Positions 54,316-61,803 are shown, counted from the first letter of the stretch. The stretch: 64,000 nucleotides of DNA from Mucilaginibacter sp. OK283 (GCF_900110415.1 NZ_FODR01000001.1:744001-808000); one strand, 5' to 3'. A program made the numbers and translations. Notes: generated by a model not told the origin, from the sequence alone.

Positions 54316-54779
54316 AATTGGTTTATTTAACTGAAGGAGTTCAATTTAACATACAAATATTAAAATATAGCATTGATTCACAAAACGTTATACCGGTTAA
54401 AATTTAAGGTTTTTATACCATCGTTCTTCCGCGCCGTTGTTGGAGTTGTTTTCAACAAACCCGGTCGCGGCTTATGCTGCCGACTATCTTTACAGCATTA
54501 CCAGTAATTACGAGGAAAAAGGTGGTATTTTGATGCAAGTTGAGTGCTGTTACTAAATAGAAGAATTTCAATAAAAGTCAAAAGTAATTCTCCCACAAAC
54601 AGCCGCAACACTGCCAAAAGTGGGAGGTTATGGCGGCTCGCGTGTGCCCAAGGCTGGTTCAACATCCGGCTTCAAGTTTGCTAATGCAACAAATACTAAA
54701 GTATTTGCAACGCATGCATAAGGCAAACCGGTTAATAATTGCCTTTTTTTGAGGTGTACTTATAAACATATAAAATCCT
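54316..54779. other. Gene-free region, 464 bp
   Basis: No convincing gene. AGGCAA (54721-54726) and TTGCCT (54739-54744) form a hairpin with seven T after it on the plus strand, 36 bp upstream of the DUF1579-like gene, although no plus-strand gene precedes it. A short palindrome AAATAC...GTATTT is at 54691-54706. Confidence 0.6.
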
Positions 54780-55397
54780 ATGAAAAAAACAATTCGGCCA
54801 AACACGGCCATCAGGATATGCCTGGCCACTCTTATTTATACAACTGTTAATTTCGCGACTTATGCCCAGGCCCCGAAACAGCCGGACACCATGACCCAAT
54901 TGCTTGATTATTCGCGGCCGGGAAATGCCCATGCGCAATTAGAAAAACTGGCAGGCACCTGGTTATTCCAGGACGCTAAGCTGGCTTTTGTAAAGGGTAC
55001 CCTTGTGCGCAAAGTTATTTACAACGGGCGATTTTACACCGTTGAAATGACGGGGGGAAAATTGCCGCTACCGGTTGCAGATGGCAAAATGAAAGAAGAT
55101 TTTTATCAAAGCATGCAAATTGAAGGTTTTGACAATCCAAAAAAGAAATATATCACCACCTCTATCAACAACCATATCGGCAGCGACATTCAAATGCAAA
55201 CGGGAACTTTTGATGCGGCTAAGCAGGCCTTTACTTACGATTGGGAGGACGAACTGATTCCTGGACAGGCTCAAAAAAACCGCCGGATTTTAACCATCAT
55301 AGATGCTAATCACTATAAAGAAGAGTTCTATGAAATGCATGGCAATGATTTTGTTAAGGTAAGGGAACTGGATTATACTAAAACTGCCGGTCAATAA
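54780..55397 (+). CDS. DUF1579-like secreted protein, 205 residues
   Basis: MKKTIRPNTAIRICLATLIYTTVNFATYAQ is a signal peptide. The mature part is a lipocalin-like beta barrel: HAQLEKLAGTWLFQDAKLAFVKGTLVRKVIYNGRFYTVEM and FDNPKKKYITTSINNHIGSDIQMQTGTFDAAKQAFTYDW, which resembles DUF1579 proteins. A small-ligand role is inferred only from the fold pattern. The gene lies between repeat-rich gaps. Confidence 0.7.
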   Translation: MKKTIRPNTAIRICLATLIYTTVNFATYAQAPKQPDTMTQLLDYSRPGNAHAQLEKLAGTWLFQDAKLAFVKGTLVRKVIYNGRFYTVEMTGGKLPLPVADGKMKEDFYQSMQIEGFDNPKKKYITTSINNHIGSDIQMQTGTFDAAKQAFTYDWEDELIPGQAQKNRRILTIIDANHYKEEFYEMHGNDFVKVRELDYTKTAGQ

Positions 55398-55613
55398 TCA
55401 AATGCCATGGATTACCTGAATTTTTAAGCCCTGAAGCAATGTGATTAAACAATCCTTGGCGCAAGTGTTGTGCGGCTGCATGCGGGAGGATCACTTGTGA
55501 CTTTTGTAAGCCATGCAAATTGCACGCAAAAGGTCAGCTACGGTACCTGCCCCAGCACAATACATGTACTTAAAAATTGAATTTGGTTGTTGCTTTCAGC
55601 CTGTGTTCAGCCT

Positions 55614-55717
55614 GTTATCACCGCACCACTTCCAGTTGGCCTCACGGAAGCCCGGTATTATATAGATTTGCAACTAAAGCATATGTAAATACAAGCTTTT
55701 GCTGGTGCGGTGATAAC
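55614..55717. repeat. Repeat B, copy 2
   Basis: A 104-bp unit with perfect 15-bp terminal inverted repeats GTTATCACCGCACCA (55614-55628) and TGGTGCGGTGATAAC (55703-55717). It has the same interior as copy 1 at 53778-53881. Confidence 0.9.
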
Positions 55718-55764
55718 ACCTGGCGGAGGCTAAATCTTGATTATTGCCTCTTGATTCTTTTCCC

Positions 55765-55905
55765 GGGCAATACCTGCGGTCCGGGCTATGCGTTCATACG
55801 CCTGCAGGCATTAAGCGCGAGGGCCGGTACCACTTCTATCCCTATTGCGGACGAGGGGGTGTACCAAATCATACGTGATCCGCCCGCGAGCAGCCGCACA
55901 ACACT
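55765..55905. repeat. Repeat A, copy 2
   Basis: Same start (GGGCAATACCTGCGGTCCGG) and end as copy 1, 141 bp long. The part before the end (CGTGATCCGCCCGCGAG) is the inner half of the right terminal repeat of the larger element. Confidence 0.85.
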
Positions 55906-55916
55906 GGGCTAAGATG

Positions 55917-56477
55917 TTAATGCTGCCAATCTTTCAAAATAGCCTGCACTTTTTCAACCGCTTCATGTAACGTTATCCCATTTAGCTGATCAGTACGCAA
56001 GGGATGATTTTCTTCAACCACCATAATATCCGGCGTGAATCCCACATTGTTTTCGCACGCCAAGGCTTTAACGCCTAAGGTATTATCATAGGTAGGCACT
56101 ATATTATGCAAAAAACCAAAATAAGGGTCCTGCTTTAATCTTTCTGGATCATTCCAAAGCGTATTTCGGATTTCGAAATTTTCTTTGGTGATGGTTAGCC
56201 AAACGTTAAATATTAAATCTTTGGGGTGATCATTTATAGGGATCATCAATTCACCCTTGTGGAAATAGTAATTATCAATAACACAAAGGTTCTCCGTCAT
56301 CTCAACTCGTTCCTTTACTTCATTTTCGGGCACGTTGAAATAATATGCGGGATAGTCGCTATCAAAGCACAATGGAATTTCACTGTACACCTTGCCGCAG
56401 CATGAACATGTAAATTGAGTAGAGCTTAACATAGAAATTCTAAAATACGATTTGGTTTGTAGATTAACAAAAGTCAC
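55917..56477 (-). CDS. DUF2199 domain protein
   Basis: A 186-residue protein. FTCSCCGKVYSEIPLCFDSDYPAYYFNVPENEVKERVEMTENLCVIDNYYFHKGELMIPINDHPKDLIFNVWLTITKENFEIRNTLW matches DUF2199, with a Cys-rich start (C-S-C-C-G) that may bind zinc. The protein could start at residue 16 (MLSSTQFTCSCCG, position 56432), where the domain begins. Function is unknown. It is the last gene before the AT-rich defence island, and is divergent from it. Confidence 0.85.
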   Translation of the reverse strand: MTFVNLQTKSYFRISMLSSTQFTCSCCGKVYSEIPLCFDSDYPAYYFNVPENEVKERVEMTENLCVIDNYYFHKGELMIPINDHPKDLIFNVWLTITKENFEIRNTLWNDPERLKQDPYFGFLHNIVPTYDNTLGVKALACENNVGFTPDIMVVEENHPLRTDQLNGITLHEAVEKVQAILKDWQH

Positions 56478-56490
56478 ATTGATCCTCCCT

Positions 56491-56647
56491 CATGCTACAG
56501 CACGCCAAGTATACGCCATGCCTTTAGGACAATCAACTACGCAACTTGTTAACCTCAATCTTTTAATATTACTCTTTCGCCCCGCTTAAAATACAAATCC
56601 CGGATATATTATAACATCTGGGATTTGCGTGGCGTATACTTAGCATG
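56491..56647. repeat. Inverted-repeat element at the island's left side
   Basis: AAGTATACGCCA (56507-56518) and TGGCGTATACTT (56630-56641) are exact complements. CATGCTA (56491-56497) and TAGCATG (56641-56647) extend them, with nine extra bases on the left. The 157-bp unit looks like a non-autonomous element. Confidence 0.7.
56594..56627. terminator. Hairpin CAAATCCCGGAT (left of the island)
   Basis: CAAATCCCGGAT (56594-56605) pairs with ATCTGGGATTTG (56616-56627), with one wobble pair. A similar hairpin stands at 61804-61833 on the other side of the island. It could be a terminator or a repeat. Confidence 0.55.
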
Positions 56648-56792
56648 GTGTTTACCTGTCAGCGGGCACACAAGCTTGGAGGCTTGCGGCAGCGCAAAAA
56701 GTTCTTGCGGGAGCGGGGCTGAAAATTACGCGTGCGCCAGCTTGGGCTTTATTAGTCTACAAAAAATTAATAAAATATATCTTAAAAGTATT

Positions 56793-56800
56793 TATATTTG
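56793..56800 (+). promoter_or_regulatory. Candidate -7 box of the TIR-caspase operon
   Basis: TATATTTG fits TAnnTTTG and lies 25 nt before the ATG at 56826. No clear TTTG is found at the expected upstream distance, so only the -7 box is supported. Confidence 0.4.
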
Positions 56801-56825
56801 AATAACCTATAAACTTATCGAACAC

Positions 56826-57407
56826 ATGGCATTATTTACTGAAACTTACCTCAAGAACTTAGCGCAGACCCAACCGATTAATGAGAGCACTAGGATGATG
56901 TCTGAAAGCAAACAGAAAAATTCATTTGATATCTTTCTATCACATTGTTATTTAGATAAAACCGCTGTTAAGGGTTTGTACATCGAGTTAACAAGACTTG
57001 GGTTTTCGGTTTACGTTGATTGGATTGTTGACTCACATTTAGATCGTAATAATGTAACCAAGGAAACAGCCAAAATTATTCAGTCAAGATTAAAATCGTC
57101 AAAATCACTTTTATTAGCAACTTCGGAAAACGCCGATTTGTCAAAGTGGATGCCTTGGGAATTAGGTTATGTGGATGGTCACACGCAACTTTGTGCGTTA
57201 GTCCCAGTTACAAATTTATCAATAACTAAGCGTACTTTTGAAAGAAGGGAATTTTTACTACTTTATCCTTACATAAAAAGAGCACAAAGTACAAATTCTA
57301 GAGAACGACTCTGGGTGGTTGAAAATGCCACTAATTACGTAGTTTTTGAAGATTGGATGAACAATATCCGCCCATTTTTTCGAGACATAAATATTGATGG
57401 ACTATGA
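56826..57407 (+). CDS. TIR-domain protein (operon gene 1)
   Basis: A 193-residue protein. From residue 32, NSFDIFLSHCYLDKTAVKGLYIELTRLGFSVYVDWIVDSHLDRNNVTKETAKIIQSRLKSSKSLLLATSENADLSKWMPWELGYVDG follows the TIR fold: the FLSH strand, BB-like region, and alpha-C with W108-M-P-W-E112. That WxxxE glutamate is the usual NAD-cleaving residue of TIR enzymes. The C-terminal ~60 residues (KRTFERREFLLLYPYIKR, FEDWMNNIRPFF) complete the fold. ATGA overlap with the next gene shows tight coupling. Predicted role: NADase or cyclic-ADP-ribose-type signal producer. Confidence 0.88.
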   Translation: MALFTETYLKNLAQTQPINESTRMMSESKQKNSFDIFLSHCYLDKTAVKGLYIELTRLGFSVYVDWIVDSHLDRNNVTKETAKIIQSRLKSSKSLLLATSENADLSKWMPWELGYVDGHTQLCALVPVTNLSITKRTFERREFLLLYPYIKRAQSTNSRERLWVVENATNYVVFEDWMNNIRPFFRDINIDGL

Positions 57408-58354
57408 GAAAAGCTTTATTAATTGGCATCGATGATTATAGTTTCAGCCCTCTTGTTGGCTGCATTAGAGATGTAGAAAAATTGTCTATGTTACTTTCAC
57501 GGGATTTTGATGAAACGCCAAATTTCACCTGTAAAAAGCTAATCTCCTCTGAAGTTGAGATTGACATACTAACATTAAAAGAAGCTATAGTTGAATTATT
57601 TGAAAATAAAACTGAGGTTGCTTTATTTTATTTTTCAGGTCACGGATCTGAAAAAGATAAATACGAAAATGCCTGTCTAGTAACACAAGACGCCGCGGCC
57701 GCAAACTCGGGAGTAGATTTAGATTTTTTACTTAAGACTGCGAGCGAATCTGCGGCGACGGAGGTAGTAATAATTTTGGACTGTTGCTTTAGCGGTTCAT
57801 TAGGGAATCCATCATTTTTAGAAAAGATGTCACATTTGCGAGAGGGCATATCGATATTGACGTCAAGTCATGAGAATCAAGTATCAATGGCGGGTGTTAA
57901 CGGCAGTGTTTTCACAGACATGGTTTGCAACGCATTAGAAGGGGGCTCTGCTGATACAATAGGGCTAGTAACTGTTGCAGGGATTTATAGTTATGCTGAT
58001 AAATTATTGGGGCCTTGGGACCAACGGCCAATATTTAAATGTAATTTATCTAAGATGATGTCTCTACGTCGCTGTAAACCTATAATCCCACTTCATACCC
58101 TTCGCCAATTGCCAATTTATTTTAATAATCAAGATGATATTTACAAATTAGATCCTTCTTATGAGCCAGATGCTGATCCGCGTGGGCATGATAACGAAAA
58201 AATATTTGAGGATTTACAAAGATTTAATCGAGGCAGTTTATTGCATCCAGTTGATTCTGAGCATATGTATTATGCCGCGATTAATAGTAAGTCATGTATT
58301 TTAACCCCATTGGGAAAATACTACTGGCAACTAACAAAAGAAGGGAAAATTTAA
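57404..58354 (+). CDS. Caspase-like (peptidase C14) protease (operon gene 2)
   Basis: A 316-residue protein with a caspase/metacaspase fold. MRKALLIGIDDY opens it; the catalytic His80 is in FYFSGHGS and Cys128 in ILDCCFSGS. The rest of the core runs to about residue 210 (LGPWDQRPIFKCN). The last ~70 residues (DPSYEPDADPRGHDNEKIFEDLQRFNRGSLLHPVDSEHMYYAAINSKSCILTPLGKYYWQLTKEGKI) form a small C-terminal module that I remember from other bacterial caspase proteins next to TIR or sensor genes. It likely acts as the effector of the operon. Overlaps gene 1 by four bases. Confidence 0.92.
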   Translation: MRKALLIGIDDYSFSPLVGCIRDVEKLSMLLSRDFDETPNFTCKKLISSEVEIDILTLKEAIVELFENKTEVALFYFSGHGSEKDKYENACLVTQDAAAANSGVDLDFLLKTASESAATEVVIILDCCFSGSLGNPSFLEKMSHLREGISILTSSHENQVSMAGVNGSVFTDMVCNALEGGSADTIGLVTVAGIYSYADKLLGPWDQRPIFKCNLSKMMSLRRCKPIIPLHTLRQLPIYFNNQDDIYKLDPSYEPDADPRGHDNEKIFEDLQRFNRGSLLHPVDSEHMYYAAINSKSCILTPLGKYYWQLTKEGKI

Positions 58355-58355
58355 A

Positions 58356-58769
58356 ATGGCAAACCCAAGAGCATTTATAAGTTTTGATTTTGACCACGAT
58401 GAAGGTAGCCGCAGATATTTTGTCGGTCAATCTATTAACTCAACAACGCCATTTAACATTGAAGATTGGTCTTCAAAGAGCGTACTTCCTGAGCCTCTGT
58501 GGGAAATGATGTTAGAAGAGAAGATAAAAAAATGTCATTTGGTAATAGTTTTGATAGGAAGGTTTATGTCCTCGGCTAGAGGTGTCCAGAAAGAAATTAG
58601 AATGGCTGAACGTAATAATATACCCATCTTTGGAATTTACGTAGATGGAGCTGGTTTAAATTCTAATCTTCCGTTAGGATTATCTCGCACTAGAGTGACA
58701 CCTTGGTCATGGATACCTATAGCTAACCAAATTGAGAAGTGTATGACTGAAGGTAAAAATCGATTATAA
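58356..58769 (+). CDS. ThsB-like TIR-fold protein (MTH538/DUF1863; operon gene 3)
   Basis: A 137-residue protein. RAFISFDFDHDEGSRRYFVGQ, FNIEDWSSKSVLPEPLWEMMLEEKIKKCHLVIVLIGRFMSSARGVQKEIRMAERNNIPIFGIYVDG matches the MTH538 TIR-like family, to which the ThsB proteins of Thoeris belong. E80 in GVQKEIRMA sits where the catalytic Glu is expected. The usual Trp before it is Ala/Arg here. Starts one base after the caspase gene. Likely makes or senses a nucleotide signal. Confidence 0.88.
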   Translation: MANPRAFISFDFDHDEGSRRYFVGQSINSTTPFNIEDWSSKSVLPEPLWEMMLEEKIKKCHLVIVLIGRFMSSARGVQKEIRMAERNNIPIFGIYVDGAGLNSNLPLGLSRTRVTPWSWIPIANQIEKCMTEGKNRL

Positions 58770-59264
58770 ATGATTATTGTAGGAATTTCTGGACATCAAA
58801 ACTTAAGCAAATTCGATATAAATTGGATAAATAAAGAATTACTCATTACAATCAATAAATTACCTATTGCGCTGGGAATGTCGAGTTTAGCTATAGGGAG
58901 TGATCAATTATTCGCAGAATTAATAATTGAAAAAAAAATTCCGTTAAATATTATAATACCGTGTACGAACTATGAAAAAACATTTACAAGTTCCCGCGAT
59001 TTAGAAAAATATAAACTATTACTCGGAAAGGCCGCACAACAATTTAAATTAGATTACAATGAGCCAACTGAACAAGCCTTTTATGCCGCAGGCAAATCGA
59101 TTGTTAAAACATCAAATTTATTAATAACCATTTGGGATGGTCTTAAAGCTAAAGGCTTAGGCGGAACGGGCGATATCGTTGAATATGCACTTGAACGAAG
59201 GTTGAGTGTAATTCATCTAAATCCTTTAACAAAGTTAACTACTTATCATAATTATGCCGATTGA
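58770..59264 (+). CDS. SLOG-like Rossmann nucleotide-binding protein (operon gene 4)
   Basis: A 164-residue protein starting directly after the stop of gene 3. Pattern: MIIVGISGHQNLS, a helix, GMSSLAIGSDQLFAELIIEKKIPLNIIIPC, and AGKSIVKTSNLLITIWDGLKAKGLGGTGDIVEYALERRLSVIHLNP. The repeated Rossmann strands with the loop GLGGTGDIV are characteristic of SLOG proteins, which bind or cut nucleotides, including the ligands made by TIR proteins in Thoeris. A signal receptor or additional enzyme is inferred. Confidence 0.78.
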   Translation: MIIVGISGHQNLSKFDINWINKELLITINKLPIALGMSSLAIGSDQLFAELIIEKKIPLNIIIPCTNYEKTFTSSRDLEKYKLLLGKAAQQFKLDYNEPTEQAFYAAGKSIVKTSNLLITIWDGLKAKGLGGTGDIVEYALERRLSVIHLNPLTKLTTYHNYAD

Positions 59265-59766
59265 TATATTTATTTCGCATCCGACTCCATATAATAGCCA
59301 TCAAGAAAAGTTTCTCCATTTGTTAGAAGCATATCTTCAGTCTTACGATTTAAATCCTATTAATTTAGGTAAAGAAAACTGGAGTCATAAAAGCCCGTTG
59401 CTGCCTATCAAAGAATTAATTAACAAATGCCAAGCTGCTGTAATAGTGGGTATGGAACGCTATCACTCATACATCGGATATGAATACGAATTTTCCAAAA
59501 GAAAAACAGAATTCGTACATCGATATACGTCAACAGCTTGGATACAGATAGAGGCGGGAATGGCCTATCAAAAGGGCCTTCCTTTATTGATTCTTAAAGA
59601 AAGAGAATTGGTAAAAGAAGGAATTCTAGACCCTTTAAACAGTGAGTTTTTCGTTTTTGATTTTAACATTAACGAAGTTCAAAAACAACTACCAGAAAAC
59701 ATGCAAAAGGTTATTGACAACTGGATGAGGTCGTTCAACTCTTGTAGCCACGGTTCGCCTAAGTGA
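59254..59766 (+). CDS. TIR-like protein with WxxxE motif (operon gene 5)
   Basis: A 170-residue protein overlapping gene 4 by 11 bp. PIDIFISHPTPYNSHQEKFLHLLEAYLQSYDLNPINLGKENWSHKSPLLPIKELINKCQAAVIVGMERYHSY begins like a TIR domain. W96-I-Q-I-E100 in TAWIQIEAGMAYQKGLPLLILKE is a WxxxE motif like that of catalytic TIR enzymes. An E/K-rich segment then continues the fold. It resembles TIR-like parts of cell-suicide systems rather than eukaryote-like TIRs. Last gene of the operon; convergent with the wHTH gene. Confidence 0.75.
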   Translation: MPIDIFISHPTPYNSHQEKFLHLLEAYLQSYDLNPINLGKENWSHKSPLLPIKELINKCQAAVIVGMERYHSYIGYEYEFSKRKTEFVHRYTSTAWIQIEAGMAYQKGLPLLILKERELVKEGILDPLNSEFFVFDFNINEVQKQLPENMQKVIDNWMRSFNSCSHGSPK

Positions 59767-59803
59767 CTAACTTTCTGATCGTCCTTAAAAAGGGTTAGAC
59801 TGT

Positions 59804-60907
59804 CTACTTTTTCTCTTTGGATTGCCTTATTCGATCTATATGCGACGCAATTTCACTTAAAATAACATCCGCATTATTAGCATTTAACCCAAACCTACTA
59901 ATAAATTCGTTATAATTACTAATGGTTTCTAATAGTTGCTTGAAGTCGATAAGCACAGATAAACTTTCAGCGGATAGAGAATGTCGTTCGATTAACTTTT
60001 TAAAAAAGTGTAATGAACCAGAACCATGTGAGTAATTTCTCGATATTACTTGAGAAATGGATGATAGTCTTTCAAGTTTGTCTTTGGATCGATCATTATC
60101 AAACCAGAGATTGTTCCATGTATCATTATCTATACTATATCTAATGTTAGAATAAGTGCTATATACGTCAAAATGACTCCATTTGTCGATATGTTTATAG
60201 TCATAAGGTTTTTTATGACTTATTACTAATTGGTTTGACATCCACCTTTTAACAGAATTCAAGATGTCTCCATTGTCTTTAGTGACACTTTTTTTATTTT
60301 CAAATAGTTCTGATATACTTTGTAATAGGTAAACTTCATTTTTGTGTGAAGACCAATGTGAAAACGTTTTTTTTATAAATGGATCTGCATCAATGATAAA
60401 AAATAATGTATGAAAATAACATAGTGCACCAATCTGGAAGTCTTTTCGATGCTTTATATTCTGTACTGGATCATGATTAATATGTTCTGATAGAACTATC
60501 CAATTTCTTAAATCATTAGCCGTTCTTAAATAGTGGGAGTAAATATGAGACCTTGAAAAAATAAGCAGATCAATCAAATAGTTTTTGATATCATCTTCGA
60601 AATAAAAGTTATCAACCATATCATTGATTATATCTTTTTCTATTCCGAGTGAGGAAATAAAATCTTTACCTTTATCTGTAGAATATAAGCTATTTTTACC
60701 AAATACGATATACCGATTTTGATAAAGACGAAGTAATATCTGTGATAATTCATGCTTTTTTAAACCTGTTTCTTCAACAATCTCCTCTTCATTAGTGACT
60801 CCAGTTCTTTCAATCCAGGCAAGTATGGAGGGTGTTGCTTCATCGTTCAAACATGACGATGCATATTCTCGTAATATAATCCATTGATCCATATCCGTGT
60901 CTTTCAT
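59804..60907 (-). CDS. Winged-helix protein of a two-gene defence-like unit
   Basis: A 367-residue protein. Residues ~23-85 (SILAWIERTGVTNEEEIVEETGLKKHELSQILLRLYQNRYIVFGKNSLYSTDKGKDFISSLGI) form a winged helix-turn-helix. The rest is a large helical region with long amphipathic segments and many aromatic residues. No named family is recognised. It overlaps its upstream partner by four bases (ATGA), so the two are one unit, transcribed toward the TIR-caspase operon. Base composition is AT-rich like the operon. Confidence 0.7.
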   Translation of the reverse strand: MKDTDMDQWIILREYASSCLNDEATPSILAWIERTGVTNEEEIVEETGLKKHELSQILLRLYQNRYIVFGKNSLYSTDKGKDFISSLGIEKDIINDMVDNFYFEDDIKNYLIDLLIFSRSHIYSHYLRTANDLRNWIVLSEHINHDPVQNIKHRKDFQIGALCYFHTLFFIIDADPFIKKTFSHWSSHKNEVYLLQSISELFENKKSVTKDNGDILNSVKRWMSNQLVISHKKPYDYKHIDKWSHFDVYSTYSNIRYSIDNDTWNNLWFDNDRSKDKLERLSSISQVISRNYSHGSGSLHFFKKLIERHSLSAESLSVLIDFKQLLETISNYNEFISRFGLNANNADVILSEIASHIDRIRQSKEKK

Positions 60908-61458
60908 ATGCGTCCCTTGAATATGTATTTTATTTCCCTAATCCGCTGAATATGATTGAGAATTTCAGATTTAATAATGGGAAGTTCAGCATAGCCATCA
61001 TAATATATTGCTTCAAATGTCAAAACAGAACAAACTGCACTGATGCTTTGATTGCTATAACCATCCATTAATTGTTTATTTAAGCAAACTAATAACTTAG
61101 TATTAACTCGCCAATCATGTGCAAAGTCATGAAGTTCGCCAATCGCTCCCGGAGTACTTGGCAATGATACCACTACATCAAATTGTCCAGCATGAACGAG
61201 TTGTTGTACGCGTAAAGATGCTGTCAATTTAAAGTCAACAATTTCTTCGCCAAACATGGCGAGATGTCCTTCTTCTCGAAGTTCATTACGCAAATCTATT
61301 CTAAGTCTTCCTACCTCATGAGTATCGTCTGGATAAGGCCCCCATAACAACACACTTACAGGAATCTCTGAAACATGACTTAATTCTTGACTAATCTTTG
61401 GACGGATTTGATCGAACAATTTTTGCGCCTGCGGTTTTAATGGTTTAGAAGGATACAT
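60904..61458 (-). CDS. SLOG/deoxyribosyltransferase-like nucleotide-binding protein
   Basis: A 184-residue Rossmann-type protein. SVLLWGPYPDDTHEVGRLRIDLRNELREEGHLAMFGEEI and VVVSLPSTPGAIGELHDFAHDWRVNTKLLVCLNKQ show the PG-A-I-GEL loop that the SLOG/LOG and nucleoside deoxyribosyltransferase-like families use to bind nucleotides. It is the first gene of the leftward unit. It probably binds or hydrolyses an NAD- or nucleotide-derived molecule. Family assignment is tentative. Confidence 0.65.
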   Translation of the reverse strand: MYPSKPLKPQAQKLFDQIRPKISQELSHVSEIPVSVLLWGPYPDDTHEVGRLRIDLRNELREEGHLAMFGEEIVDFKLTASLRVQQLVHAGQFDVVVSLPSTPGAIGELHDFAHDWRVNTKLLVCLNKQLMDGYSNQSISAVCSVLTFEAIYYDGYAELPIIKSEILNHIQRIREIKYIFKGRI

Positions 61459-61481
61459 CTATAGAAAATTACTATTGCATT

Positions 61482-61489
61482 CAAATGTA
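61482..61489 (-). promoter_or_regulatory. Candidate -7 box of the leftward SLOG/wHTH unit
   Basis: The complement reads TACATTTG (TAnnTTTG) and lies 23 nt before the start codon at 61458. No clear -33 TTG is seen at the expected distance. Confidence 0.35.
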
Positions 61490-61803
61490 AAGAGCAAAGT
61501 CTTTATAATGAGCGATGTCGCAATGTAGCGAAAATACAGTCATACGAAAATAGTTGACAAGAATTAATAAAATAAAAGGTGTATTTTAACAAAAATCTGT
61601 TAATCAAGGTAAAAGTATTCGTTGATTTAATGGTAGTATGCTCGATAATTAAATATTTATTGACTATTTGGAGAGTAATTAATATAATAGTTGTTAAGTT
61701 ACTGATTTAATTTTAGCGAAGTGGTGAGGAAAAACAGGTTCTGTTTTTCGTTAGCCGATTGCAATTCTGTCCCAGATACCCGCATGCTAATTATCCTAAT
61801 ATG

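Larger units (their letters stand above)
55464..55905. mobile_element. MITE-like element with 31-bp terminal inverted repeats
   Basis: The left end (55464-55494, starting AGTGTTGTGCGGCTGC) and the complement of the right end (55875-55905) match at 28 of 31 positions. The 442-bp unit has no transposase. Repeat A copy 2 forms its right end, which explains why repeat A ends in GCAGCCGCACAACACT at both sites. Copy 1 at 53.5 kb has the right end only. It may be mobilised in trans or be a chimera of older repeats. Confidence 0.7.
55398..55916. other. Repeat-rich gap, 519 bp
   Basis: No gene. Almost the whole gap is the 442-bp terminal-inverted-repeat element (55464-55905) with repeat B copy 2 and repeat A copy 2 inside it. 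A frame through it (55577-55912) is translated repeat. Confidence 0.75.
56478..56825. other. Gap before the defence operon, 348 bp
   Basis: No gene. It holds an inverted-repeat element (56491-56647) and, inside that, the CAAATCCCGGAT hairpin (56594-56627). The end near the operon is very AT-rich and includes the TATATTTG box at 56793-56800. Confidence 0.6.

Noticed and set aside
55577..55912. A 111-residue open frame overlapping the MITE-like element
   Set aside because: It is translated repeat B and A sequence, and carries the same GPGYAFIRLQAL peptide as the first copy.
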